64,000 nucleotides of DNA from Frigoribacterium endophyticum (GTDB taxonomy: Bacteria > Actinomycetota > Actinomycetes > Actinomycetales > Microbacteriaceae), in the NCBI RefSeq assembly GCF_011759585.1, contig NZ_JAAOYV010000002.1:555510-619509 (forward strand), written 5' to 3'. Under the pieces are notes generated by a model. That model was not told the origin of the DNA, ran no database searches, and saw only the letters and a list, made by a program, of their open reading frames with translations. Shown here one piece after another: positions 49,443 through 57,778 of the stretch; the first letter of the stretch is position 1; each line of letters opens with the position of its first letter. The position numbers and the translations under genes were made by a program.

Positions 49443-49958
49443 GTGAGCGCAGAGAGCACCACACCCGTCACCCGTGCGACCGCCACCGAGGCCGACGACG
49501 CCCGCTGGCTCGCCCGCACCATCGAGCTCGCGGTCGAGAACGTCGCCGCCGGCGGGGGGCCGTTCGGCGCGCTGATCGTGCGCGACGGCGAGCTCGTGGC
49601 CGAGGGCCAGAACCGCGTCACGGCGAACCTCGACCCGACCGCGCACGCGGAGGTCACGGCGATCCGCGCGGCGTGCCAGGCCGTCGGCGACTTCTCGCTC
49701 GCCGGCGCGACGCTGTACACGTCGTGCGAGCCGTGCCCGCTCTGCCTCTCGGCGTCGCTCTGGGCACGGGTCGACCGCGTGGTCTACGCCGCCGACCGCC
49801 ACGACGCGGCCCGGGGCGGCTTCGACGACCTCGAGTTCTACGAGCTGTTCGGCCGCGACCGCTCCACCTGGGATCTCCCGGTCGTCGCCGCGCGCCCCGA
49901 CGACGCCGCGGCGCCGTTCGAGGCCTGGCTCGCCCACGACCACCGCACCGACTACTGA
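49443..49958 (+). CDS. Guanine deaminase (CDA fold)
   Basis: A 171-residue zinc deaminase. HAE (in PTAHAEVTAIRAAC) and PCPLC (in TSCEPCPLCLSAS) form the zinc site with catalytic Glu. The tail FDDLEFYELFGRDR is typical of GuaD-type nucleoside/base deaminases rather than tRNA adenosine deaminase. It should convert guanine to xanthine, feeding xanthine dehydrogenase. GTG at 49443, 71 bp after uricase without a terminator, so probably the same transcript. Confidence 0.93.
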   Translation: MSAESTTPVTRATATEADDARWLARTIELAVENVAAGGGPFGALIVRDGELVAEGQNRVTANLDPTAHAEVTAIRAACQAVGDFSLAGATLYTSCEPCPLCLSASLWARVDRVVYAADRHDAARGGFDDLEFYELFGRDRSTWDLPVVAARPDDAAAPFEAWLAHDHRTDY

Positions 49959-49982
49959 GCGCCGTGCGAGGGCCCGTCACCG

Positions 49983-50003
49983 CCGGGGGCGCCCGGCCCC
50001 CGG
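49983..50003. terminator. Terminator between convergent guanine deaminase and uraH
   Basis: CCGGGGG-CGCCCGG-CCCCCGG, a perfect 7-bp stem with a 7-nt loop, between convergent genes. Confidence 0.6.
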
Positions 50004-50035
50004 TCGCCCGGCCCGCGGTCGCCCAGGCCGGCGGG

Positions 50036-50362
50036 TCAGCTGCCGCGGTACGTCGTGAAGGCGAACGGGCTGAGCAGCAGCGGCACGTGGTGGTGGGCCG
50101 ACGCGTCGGCGAGCTGGAAGTCCAGCACGACGCGCGGCCAGAAGGAGTCGCGGCCCGAGGCCTCGAAGTACGCTGCGGTGTGGAACGTGAGCCGGTAGAC
50201 CCCCGCGACCAGCGCCTCCGGCCCGAGGTCCGCGACGCGACCGTCGGCGTCGGTGACGCCCTGGCCGAGCAGCGTGCCCGCCTCGTCGCTGAGGTCGACG
50301 GCGACGCCGGCGGCCGGGCGGCCGAGCGCCGCGTCGAGCACGTGCGTCGTGACGTGACTCAC
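50036..50362 (-). CDS. uraH: 5-Hydroxyisourate hydrolase
   Basis: A 108-residue transthyretin-like enzyme hydrolysing 5-hydroxyisourate to OHCU. HVLDAALGRPAAG opens the fold (catalytic His and Arg contexts), FWPRV is present, and the C-terminal tetrapeptide is YRGS, the hallmark that separates the enzyme from transthyretin. GTG start overlaps the uraD stop (GTGA). Confidence 0.96.
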   Translation of the reverse strand: MSHVTTHVLDAALGRPAAGVAVDLSDEAGTLLGQGVTDADGRVADLGPEALVAGVYRLTFHTAAYFEASGRDSFWPRVVLDFQLADASAHHHVPLLLSPFAFTTYRGS

Positions 50363-50901
50363 GCGGCGGGCTCCCGCGGCGACGCGGTCTCGCTGGTGCG
50401 GCCGGTCTCGGCCGTCGCGGCGCCGAACATCTGGCGGAGCCGCAGCGCGGCGATCTCGACCAGCTGCTCGCCCACGACCTGCTTCTCGGTCTCGTCGTCG
50501 AGCTTCAGCCGGCGCTCGAGCTCGTCGACGATCTCGGCGCGGCTGCGCCCGGCGGCGCGGATGAGGAAGACGCGGCCGAAGCGCTCCTCGTACGTGGCGT
50601 TGCCCTCGGCCAGCGCCTTGGCGAGCTGCGGGTCGTCGGTCTGCGCCGACGCCTCCTGCTCGCGCCGGCTGAACTCCTGCGCGGCCCCCTCGCCGGTCGG
50701 CGCCTCGCCGATGCGCGGGTGGTGCGCCATGGCCTCGTCGACCTCGGCCTCGCTGAGCGGGCTGCCCGCGGCCGTCGCGGCCCCGACCAGGGCGTCGACG
50801 TCGGCGAACGGCGCCGCCGCGGCCACCTCGTCGACCCAGCGCTGCACGGACAATGCGGTGGCCAGCCGCTCGCGCAGCTCGCTCTCGGGGAGGTCGATCA
50901 T
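50359..50901 (-). CDS. uraD: OHCU decarboxylase
   Basis: A 180-residue enzyme that decarboxylates 2-oxo-4-hydroxy-4-carboxy-5-ureidoimidazoline to (S)-allantoin. The catalytic His lies in HPRIGE (H61); NATYEERFGRVFLIRAAGRS is the conserved second half. About 25 C-terminal residues are extra. The ATG at 50901 has a -10-like TACAGT 7 nt upstream. It is co-translated with uraH and divergent from the xanthine dehydrogenase genes. Confidence 0.95.
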   Translation of the reverse strand: MIDLPESELRERLATALSVQRWVDEVAAAAPFADVDALVGAATAAGSPLSEAEVDEAMAHHPRIGEAPTGEGAAQEFSRREQEASAQTDDPQLAKALAEGNATYEERFGRVFLIRAAGRSRAEIVDELERRLKLDDETEKQVVGEQLVEIAALRLRQMFGAATAETGRTSETASPREPAA

Positions 50902-50908
50902 GGTCGCC

Positions 50909-50914
50909 ACTGTA
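50909..50914 (-). promoter_or_regulatory. Leaderless -10 of uraD-uraH
   Basis: TACAGT read from 50914, 7 nt before the uraD ATG. The divergent xanthine dehydrogenase gene starts only 43 bp from the uraD start, so the two promoters share this short gap. Confidence 0.5.
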
Positions 50915-50943
50915 CTGACCGCGACCGCGGGGCGGGTGCCGTC

Positions 50944-51834
50944 GTGGACCTGATCACCGTGCGCGAGGTGCGCACCCCGACGACGCGGGCCGAGCTCCGC
51001 TTCGGCCCCGGCGAGCTGCCGCTCGGCGGCGGCACCTGGCTGTACTCCGAGCCGCAGCCGGGGCTGACCGGCCTCGTCGACCTGACCACCCTCGGCTGGG
51101 CCCCGCTCGAGGTCGTCGGCGACGTGCTGAGCATCGCGGCCACGTGCACGCTGGCCGAGCTCACGCGGCTGCCGGCGGAGCCCGGCTGGGCGGCGCACCC
51201 GCTCGTGCGCCAGTGCGCCGAGAGCCTGCTCGCCTCGTTCAAGATCTGGAACACGGCGACGGTCGGCGGCAACGTCGCGACGAGCCTGCCCGCCGGCGCG
51301 ATGACGTCGCTGCTCAGCACCCTCGACGCCGTGGCCGTCGTCTGGACCCCCGACGGCGGCGAGCGCCGCGAGCCCGTGGTCGAGCTCGTCACGGGCGTGC
51401 GCGAGAACAGCCTGCGCCACGGCGAGGTGCTGCGGTCGCTCGAGGTGCCCCTCGGGTCGCTGCGCTCGCGCACCGGGTTCCGCCGCGTCGCCCTGAGCCC
51501 GCTGGGCCGCTCGGGCACGCTCGTCACGAGCCGCGCCGCGCCCGACGGCGAGTGGGTGCTCACCGTCACGGCGGGCACGACGCGCCCCGAGCAGCTGCGC
51601 TTCGACGAGGTGCCCGGTGAGCGGGCGCTCGCCGACTCGCTCTCCCGCGTCGACACCTGGTACGACGACCCGCACGGCGCCCCCGACTGGCGACGGCACG
51701 TCAGCGCCCTCTTCGCGCACGAGCTGCGGGCCGAGGCCCTGTCGCCCGCCCCGACGCCGCCCGCGCGGCCCTTCGTCCACCGACCGGGCCCGGCCCGGTC
51801 GACCGGCACCCCGACCCGAGGAGGCACGGCGTGA
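50944..51834 (+). CDS. Xanthine dehydrogenase FAD-binding subunit
   Basis: A 296-residue CoxM/XdhB-type flavoprotein passing electrons from the Fe-S clusters to the acceptor. FAD-site motifs: LGGGTWLYSEPQPGL and the loop NTATVGGNVATSLPAGAMTSLLSTLDA (split). The C-terminal CO-dehydrogenase flavoprotein domain follows. GTG start at 50944 (MDLITVREV). Its stop overlaps the start of the large subunit gene, ensuring balanced synthesis. Confidence 0.93.
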   Translation: MDLITVREVRTPTTRAELRFGPGELPLGGGTWLYSEPQPGLTGLVDLTTLGWAPLEVVGDVLSIAATCTLAELTRLPAEPGWAAHPLVRQCAESLLASFKIWNTATVGGNVATSLPAGAMTSLLSTLDAVAVVWTPDGGERREPVVELVTGVRENSLRHGEVLRSLEVPLGSLRSRTGFRRVALSPLGRSGTLVTSRAAPDGEWVLTVTAGTTRPEQLRFDEVPGERALADSLSRVDTWYDDPHGAPDWRRHVSALFAHELRAEALSPAPTPPARPFVHRPGPARSTGTPTRGGTA

Positions 51835-54731
51835 GCACCCCAGGAGCAGCCAGCACCAGCGCCCCCGGCAGCACCAGCGCCCCCGGCGGCGGCGTGACCG
51901 GCCCGGCGACCGCCAGCGAGGCGGCCGTGCCGAGCCGCGCCTCCGGCAGGACGGTCTCGTTCGAGGTCGACGGGCGACCGGTCGACGCGCCGGTGGTACC
52001 CGGCCAGGTGCTGCGCACGGTGCTCCGCGAGGCCGGCGTGCACTCGGTGAAGAAGGGCTGTGACGCGGGCGACTGCGGCGCCTGCTCGGTGCTCGTCGAC
52101 GGCGAGCCCGTGCACTCGTGCATCTGGCCGGCGCACCGCCTCGACGGCCGCGCCGTCACCACGGCCGCCGGCCTCGGCACGGTCGAGCACCCGCACCCCG
52201 TGCAGCAGGCCTTCGTCGACGCCGCGGGCTTCCAGTGCGGCTTCTGCACCGCGGGCATGGTCGTGACCGCGTCGACCCTCACCGAGGCCGACCACGACGA
52301 CCTGCCCCGGCTGCTCAAGGGAAACCTCTGCCGCTGCACCGGCTACCGGGCGATCGGCGACGCGATCTGCGGCGTCGCCAACACGACGACGCCGGCCGCG
52401 GGCACGGCCGTCGGCCAGTCGACGACGGCCCCGGCCGCCCTCCGGGTCGTGACCGGCGGCGAGGAGTACACCCTCGACTTCCGCTCGCCGACGAAGCTGC
52501 TGCACCTCGCCGTGCTCGGCAGCCCCCATCCGCACGCGCGCGTCGTGTCGATCGACGTCTCGGCCGCCGAGGCCATGCCGGGCGTGCACGCCGTACTCAC
52601 GCACCACGACTCCCCCGCGACGCTGTTCTCGACCGGCCGCCACGAAGACCGGGAGGACGACCCCGACGACTCGCTCGTGATCGACCCCGTGCTGCGGTTC
52701 CGCGGCCAGCGCGTCGCGGCCGTCGTCGCCGAGTCGGTGCGCGAGGCGCGCCTCGCCCTCGACGCCGTCGTCGTCGAGTACGAGCTGCTGCCCGCCGTCT
52801 TCGACCCCGAGCAGGCCCGACGCCCCGGCGCCCCGCTGCTGCACGGCGAGAAGACGAGCGAGGTCTCGCGCATCGCCTTCCCCGAGCGCAACACCGTGGC
52901 CGCGATGCACGGCGAGACGGGCGACGTCGAGGCCGCGCTCGCCGCCGCCGACGTCACCGTCGAGGGCACGTGGCGCACGCAGCGGGTAAGCCACGCGGCG
53001 CTCGAGACGCACGCCACGCGGGGGTGGCTCGACGACGACGGGCGCCTCGTGCTCCGCACCTCGAGCCAGGTGCCCTTCCTCGTCCGTGACGAGGTGGCGC
53101 ACGTCTTCGGCCTGCCGCAGGAGTCCGTCCGGGTCTTCACCAAGCGGGTCGGCGGCGGGTTCGGCGGCAAGCAGGAGCTCCTCACCGAAGACCTCGTGAC
53201 GCTCGCCGTGCTGCGCACCGGCCGGGCCGTGCAGTACGAGATGAGCCGCGACGACGAGTTCACGGTCGTGCCGACCCGGCACCCGATGCGCGTGCGCGTG
53301 CGGCTCGGGGCCACCCGCGACGGCCTGCTCACGGCGATGCACGTCGACCAGCTGATGGACACGGGCGCCTACGGCAACCACGGCATCGGGGTCATGTACC
53401 ACTCGGTGCACGAGTCGACCTCCGTGTACCGCTGCGAGAACAAGCGGGTCGACGCCGAGAGCGTCTACACGAACAACCTGCCGTCGGGGGCGTTCCGCGG
53501 CTACGGCCTCGGCCAGGTCGTCTTCGGCGTCGAGTCGGCGATGGACGAGCTGGCCCGCGAGCTCGGCCTCGACCCGTTCGAGCTGCGCCGCCGCAACGTC
53601 GTCGTGCCGGGCGACCCCATGGTCGTCACCGACCCCGACGAGGAGACGGACCTGCTCTACGGCAGCTACGGCCTCGACCAGTGCCTCGACCTCGTCGAGC
53701 GGGCCCTGGCGACCCCGAGCGACGACCCCGCGGTGGCCGCCGCCGACGTCGTGCCCGAGGGCCCGAGCTGGAGCGTCGGCACCGGCATGGCCCTCGCGAT
53801 GATCGCGACCATGCCGCCCCGCGGCCACTTCGCCGACACGTCGGTCGCGCTGCGGCCCGACGGCGGGTACGACGTGGCCGTCGGCACGGCCGAGTTCGGC
53901 AACGGCACGACCACGGTGCACGGCCAGCTGGTCGCGACCGTGCTCGGCACCACGCCCGACCGCGTGACGATCCGGCAGAGCGACACCGACGTGGCGCGCT
54001 ACGACACCGGCGCCTTCGGGTCGGCCGGGGTCGTCGTGGCCGGCAAGGCGCTGCTCGCCGCGGCGCAGAAGCTGCGGGCCGCGATGGTGGAGCGGGCGCT
54101 CGACCTCACCGGAGGCGCGGCGCCGGTCGTCGACGGAGGCCCGCTGCCCGAGGTGGTGACCGGGGGCGTCGTCGTGACCCGCGCCTCCCGCACCCCCGGG
54201 GGCGACCCCGAGCACGTCGTCGTCGACGCCGGGCAGCTGCTCGCCGCCGGTCCGCTCTCGGCCGACGGCAGCCACGACGGCACGCCGCGCTCGGTCGCGT
54301 TCAACGTGCACGCGTTCCGCGTCGCCGTCGACCGGTCGACCGGAGAGGTGCGCATGCTGCGCTCGATCCAGGCGGCCGACGCCGGCACCGTGCTGAACCC
54401 CGAGCAGCTGCGCGGGCAGGTCGAGGGCGGCACCGCGCAGGCGATCGGCACGGCGCTCTACGAGGAGGTCCTGCTCGACGAGGAGGGGCGGGTCACCACG
54501 ACCGCGCTCCGCAACTACCGCGTGCCCAAGTTCTCGGACGTGCCGCGCACCGAGGTGCTCTTCGCGGCGACCCACGACGACCTCGGGCCGCTCGGCGCGA
54601 AGTCGATGAGCGAGGCGCCGTACAACCCGGTCGCCCCGGCGCTCGCGAACGCGATCCGGGACGCCCTGGGCGTGCGGCCGCACGAGCTGCCCATGTCGCG
54701 CGACCGGCTCTGGCGGCTCGCGCGGGGGTGA
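51831..54731 (+). CDS. Xanthine dehydrogenase, fused [2Fe-2S] and molybdopterin subunits
   Basis: A 966-residue fusion that hydroxylates hypoxanthine/xanthine to urate. After a low-complexity N-terminus of about 35 residues, the ferredoxin-like domain has GCDAGDCGACSV and the helical Fe-S domain has QCGFCTAGM with LCRCTGYR (eight Cys, two clusters). From about residue 200 the Mo domains follow, with VGGGFGGKQ, SGAFRGYGLGQ and, near the end, LGAKSMSEAPYNPVAP containing the catalytic Glu. Small and large chains are usually separate in bacteria; here only FAD is separate. It needs the MocA-like protein at 44648. Confidence 0.95.
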   Translation: MSTPGAASTSAPGSTSAPGGGVTGPATASEAAVPSRASGRTVSFEVDGRPVDAPVVPGQVLRTVLREAGVHSVKKGCDAGDCGACSVLVDGEPVHSCIWPAHRLDGRAVTTAAGLGTVEHPHPVQQAFVDAAGFQCGFCTAGMVVTASTLTEADHDDLPRLLKGNLCRCTGYRAIGDAICGVANTTTPAAGTAVGQSTTAPAALRVVTGGEEYTLDFRSPTKLLHLAVLGSPHPHARVVSIDVSAAEAMPGVHAVLTHHDSPATLFSTGRHEDREDDPDDSLVIDPVLRFRGQRVAAVVAESVREARLALDAVVVEYELLPAVFDPEQARRPGAPLLHGEKTSEVSRIAFPERNTVAAMHGETGDVEAALAAADVTVEGTWRTQRVSHAALETHATRGWLDDDGRLVLRTSSQVPFLVRDEVAHVFGLPQESVRVFTKRVGGGFGGKQELLTEDLVTLAVLRTGRAVQYEMSRDDEFTVVPTRHPMRVRVRLGATRDGLLTAMHVDQLMDTGAYGNHGIGVMYHSVHESTSVYRCENKRVDAESVYTNNLPSGAFRGYGLGQVVFGVESAMDELARELGLDPFELRRRNVVVPGDPMVVTDPDEETDLLYGSYGLDQCLDLVERALATPSDDPAVAAADVVPEGPSWSVGTGMALAMIATMPPRGHFADTSVALRPDGGYDVAVGTAEFGNGTTTVHGQLVATVLGTTPDRVTIRQSDTDVARYDTGAFGSAGVVVAGKALLAAAQKLRAAMVERALDLTGGAAPVVDGGPLPEVVTGGVVVTRASRTPGGDPEHVVVDAGQLLAAGPLSADGSHDGTPRSVAFNVHAFRVAVDRSTGEVRMLRSIQAADAGTVLNPEQLRGQVEGGTAQAIGTALYEEVLLDEEGRVTTTALRNYRVPKFSDVPRTEVLFAATHDDLGPLGAKSMSEAPYNPVAPALANAIRDALGVRPHELPMSRDRLWRLARG

Positions 54732-54766
54732 GCCCGCGCAGCCGCTGGCCTACAGTACGGAGCACC

Positions 54767-55591
54767 ATGCGCATCGCCCTCGCCCAGATCATCAGCACCG
54801 ACGACCCGGCCGCGAACCTCCGCGAGGTGGAGCGCTTCGCCGAGCTCGCCGCGGCCGACGGCGCCGAGCTCGTCGTCTTCCCCGAGGCGACGCTCTGCGC
54901 CTTCGGCGGCGCCGACCTCGGCACGGTCGCCGAGCCGCTCGACGGCCCCTGGGCGTCGTCGGTGCGGGCCCTCGCCGCCCGGCTCGGCACGACGGTCGTG
55001 GTCGGCACGTTCACGCCCGGCGACGACGGCCGGGTGCGCAACACCCTGCTGGTGGCGGGGCCCACGCCCGGCGACGGGGCCCACTACGACAAGGTGCACG
55101 TCTTCGACGCCTTCGGCTACGCCGAGTCGGAGTCGGTGCAGCCGGGCGACCGGGCCGTCACCGTGAGGGTGGCGGGCGAGACCGTCGGGCTGGCCACCTG
55201 CTACGACGTGCGCTTCCCCGCGCTGTTCCTCGCGACGGCCGCGGCGGGCGCCCGCGTCAGCCTCGTCTGCGCGTCGTGGGGCGCGGGCCCCGGCAAGGTC
55301 GAGCAGTGGCGGCTGCTCACCCGGGCCCGGGCCGTCGACACGACCACCGTCGTCGTGGCCGTGGGCCAGGGCGACCCCGCGACGCAGGGCGTCGAGCCCT
55401 CGGGCGGCGCGCCCACCGGGGTCGGGCACAGCGTCGTCGTGTCGCCGCTCGGCGAGGTGCTCGTCGAGCTCGGCGCGGCGCCCGAGCTCCGCGTCGTCGA
55501 CGTCGACCTCGCCCAGGTCGACGCCGCCCGCGGGTCGCTGCCCGTGCTGGCGAACCAGCGCTTCGCGGTCGCGAGCGGGCCGCAGGGCTGA
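54767..55591 (+). CDS. Carbon-nitrogen hydrolase (nitrilase superfamily)
   Basis: A 274-residue amidase. The Glu-Lys-Cys triad is present: FPEATLC (Glu), HYDKVHVFD (Lys) and TCYDVRFP (Cys). The RFP after the Cys and the overall pattern resemble the Nit/omega-amidase and carbamoylputrescine-hydrolase group. It lies 35 bp behind xanthine dehydrogenase, has its own -10-like TACAGT and GGAG, and may act on an amide product of purine or amino-acid breakdown. Substrate not determined. Confidence 0.92.
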   Translation: MRIALAQIISTDDPAANLREVERFAELAAADGAELVVFPEATLCAFGGADLGTVAEPLDGPWASSVRALAARLGTTVVVGTFTPGDDGRVRNTLLVAGPTPGDGAHYDKVHVFDAFGYAESESVQPGDRAVTVRVAGETVGLATCYDVRFPALFLATAAAGARVSLVCASWGAGPGKVEQWRLLTRARAVDTTTVVVAVGQGDPATQGVEPSGGAPTGVGHSVVVSPLGEVLVELGAAPELRVVDVDLAQVDAARGSLPVLANQRFAVASGPQG

Positions 55592-55666
55592 CCCCCGCGC
55601 CTCCGGACCGGCCCGTCGCTCGGCGGTTCGAGAGCGCCCTCGGGGCCTCGAGGAGGGTCCGCCGTC

Positions 55667-55698
55667 ACCGCTGATCCACTCCAGAGTGGATCAGCGGT
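55667..55698. terminator. Terminator between convergent nitrilase and BMP genes
   Basis: A 32-bp near-perfect palindrome, arms ACCGCTGATCCACTC / GAGTGGATCAGCGGT around CA. It is lower in G+C than its surroundings, so an imported element or binding site is also conceivable. Confidence 0.7.
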
Positions 55699-55791
55699 AG
55701 GCGTGGGTGCTTCCCGGGTGACGGGACCCACAGGTCGGCCGCGGCAGCGCCAGCTCTGGCCGTACTGGCCGCGCTCCGGCGCCCTCACCCG

Positions 55792-56928
55792 CTACGGCGC
55801 GCTGGGCGACTCGACGACGAGCTCGCCGCTGACGATGCTCGCTCGCACCGCGTCGAGCTCGGCCTGCAGCTCGGCGGGGACCGACGAGGCGAGGTCGTGG
55901 AACGGCGCGATGTCGACGCCGCCGTTGTCGAGCGTGCCGACGTAGGGCTCGGCCGTGAACGAGTCGTCGGTCGACGAGACGGCGATCTGCTGCACGGCCT
56001 GCTCGGTGTCCTTGATCACCGAGGTGAGCATGATCGGCCGGTACTCCTCGGGCAGCGTGTCGTAGCCGTCGTTGTCGACCCAGATCACCGAGACGCCGCC
56101 CGCGTCGAGGGCCGCCGAGGCCGCGCCCTCGCCGACCTGGCCGGCCACCGGCATGATCACGTCGGCGCCCTGGTCGATCAGCGCCTGCGCCAGCTGCTTG
56201 CCCTTGTTGACGTCCTCGAAGTCGCCGGTGAACGAGCCGTCCTGCGCCTCCTTCGACCAGCCGAGCAGCTCGACCGAGGTGCCGTGCGCGGCGTTGTAGG
56301 CGTCGACGCCGTCCGAGAAGCCGTCCATGAACAGCGTCACCGGGGGCTGGTTGCCGCCGCCGAAGGTCGCCACCGCGCCGGTCTTGCTGACCCCGGCCGC
56401 GAGGTAACCCGCGAGGTACGAGGCCTGAGCCGTGTCGAACAGGATGGGCTTGACGTTCTCGCCCTCGACGCTCTCGTCGACGATCGCGAAGTCGATGTCG
56501 GGGTTCGCGGCGGCCTGCTCCTGCGTCGCCGCGGCGAGCTCGTAGCCGACCGTCAGCACGAAGCCGCAGCCCGAGCCCACGGCCTGCTCGACGTTGGGGG
56601 CCAGGTCGGTCTCGCTCGTCGACACGAGCACCTTCGCGTCGATGCCGTCCTCGGCCTGGGCCGCCTGGAGGCCCGCCCAGCTCGACTGGTTGAACGACCG
56701 GTCGTCGAGGCCGCCCGAGTTCGTGACCATGCGGGCGCAGTGCGTGCTGTCGGTCGCGGCGACGTCGTCGCTCGGCGCGGTCGCGCAGGCGCTGAGCAGC
56801 ACGAGGGCCGACAGGCCGACGACGCCCCCGAGGAGGCGCGAGGGGCGACGAGCGGACGACGCGCGGGCCGGGGCGGCGGGGCGGACGACGGCGGCGGGGC
56901 TGCCGGTGCGGGCGGGGCGGACTGACAC
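55792..56928 (-). CDS. BMP-family (PnrA-like) substrate-binding lipoprotein
   Basis: A 378-residue lipoprotein. After a long Ala/Pro/Arg N-terminus comes a hydrophobic segment and LLSAC with the lipidated Cys near 48. Mature-part motifs are VTNSGGLDDRSFNQSSWAGL, VGYELAAATQEQAAANPDIDFAIVD (split) and ATFGGGNQPPVTLFMDGF. BMP/PnrA proteins bind purine nucleosides for ABC import, which would suit the neighbouring island, but no ATPase or permease gene is in the window. GTG start without a clear Shine-Dalgarno. Confidence 0.9.
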   Translation of the reverse strand: MSVRPARTGSPAAVVRPAAPARASSARRPSRLLGGVVGLSALVLLSACATAPSDDVAATDSTHCARMVTNSGGLDDRSFNQSSWAGLQAAQAEDGIDAKVLVSTSETDLAPNVEQAVGSGCGFVLTVGYELAAATQEQAAANPDIDFAIVDESVEGENVKPILFDTAQASYLAGYLAAGVSKTGAVATFGGGNQPPVTLFMDGFSDGVDAYNAAHGTSVELLGWSKEAQDGSFTGDFEDVNKGKQLAQALIDQGADVIMPVAGQVGEGAASAALDAGGVSVIWVDNDGYDTLPEEYRPIMLTSVIKDTEQAVQQIAVSSTDDSFTAEPYVGTLDNGGVDIAPFHDLASSVPAELQAELDAVRASIVSGELVVESPSAP

Positions 56929-57046
56929 GACGGGGAGACCTCCGGGCTGGGGGATGCTGCAGGGGTGAGCAGCATCATGGCACCGATCGGCCGCCGTGCC
57001 GCCTCCGTGACGCCGACGCGCGCGCCCTCGAGGGCGGGGCGTGACG

Positions 57047-57778
57047 TCAGCGCGACCTCCCGACCCGGTGCACCAGCATCGCCAGGTCGACCCGCCCCTC
57101 CACCTCGAGCTTCTCGTAGACGTGGCCGACGTGCGTCTTCACCGTCGCGAGCGTGATGAAGAGGTCGGCCGCGACCTGCGCGTTCGTGAGGCCGCGCGCC
57201 ACCGCCCGGGCGACCTCCGCCTCCCGCTCGGTGAGCCGCTCGAAGCGCTCGACCTCGCCGACGACCGCGGCGGCGTCCCCGCCGTCGCCCGGGCCCCCGC
57301 CCTGCCCCGCTCCCTGCCCCGCTCCCCCGCCGCGGCCGGCCGCCACCTCGATCACCCGGTCGAGCACCGACGGCGAGAGCGTCGAGCGCCCCTCGGCGGC
57401 CGCGTGCACGGCGGCGACCAGCTCGGCCGGCGGCGTGTCCTTGAGCACGAAGCCACGGGCACCGCACCGCAGAGCCCCGAGCACCATCTCGTCGGCGTCG
57501 AACGTCGTCAGCACGAGCACCGCGAGGTCGGGCCGTCGCCGCAGCTCGCGGGCGGTGGCGTCGAGGCCGTTGCAGCGCGGCATGCGGATGTCCATCAGCA
57601 CGACGTCGGGCCGGGTGCGGGCGATGACGGCCTCGGCGGCCAGGCCGTCCTCCGCCTGGCCCACCACCTCGATGCCCGGGTCGCCGCCGAGCAGCAGCAG
57701 CAGGCCCTCGCGCACCAGCCGCTCGTCGTCGACGACGACGACGCGCACGGGGGCCGGCCCCGGGGAGTCGCGGGTCAC
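57047..57778 (-). CDS. LuxR-type response regulator
   Basis: A 243-residue NarL/FixJ-family regulator. The receiver domain has the acidic pair in VVVDDE, the phospho-acceptor Asp in VLMDIRMP, Thr in LTTFD and Lys in VLKD. A Gly-rich linker (residues about 145-170) leads to the HTH LTEREAEVARAVARGLTNAQVAADLFITLATVKTHVGHVYEKL (split). GTG at 57778 overlaps the histidine kinase stop in the corrected frame (GTGA), favouring it over the GTG at 57787. Partner is the frameshifted kinase upstream. Confidence 0.93.
   Translation of the reverse strand: MTRDSPGPAPVRVVVVDDERLVREGLLLLLGGDPGIEVVGQAEDGLAAEAVIARTRPDVVLMDIRMPRCNGLDATARELRRRPDLAVLVLTTFDADEMVLGALRCGARGFVLKDTPPAELVAAVHAAAEGRSTLSPSVLDRVIEVAAGRGGGAGQGAGQGGGPGDGGDAAAVVGEVERFERLTEREAEVARAVARGLTNAQVAADLFITLATVKTHVGHVYEKLEVEGRVDLAMLVHRVGRSR

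Noticed and set aside
55667-55698. Recombination site or transposon end
   Set aside because: The 32-bp palindrome lies between convergent genes with no recombinase gene near; a terminator is the simpler reading.
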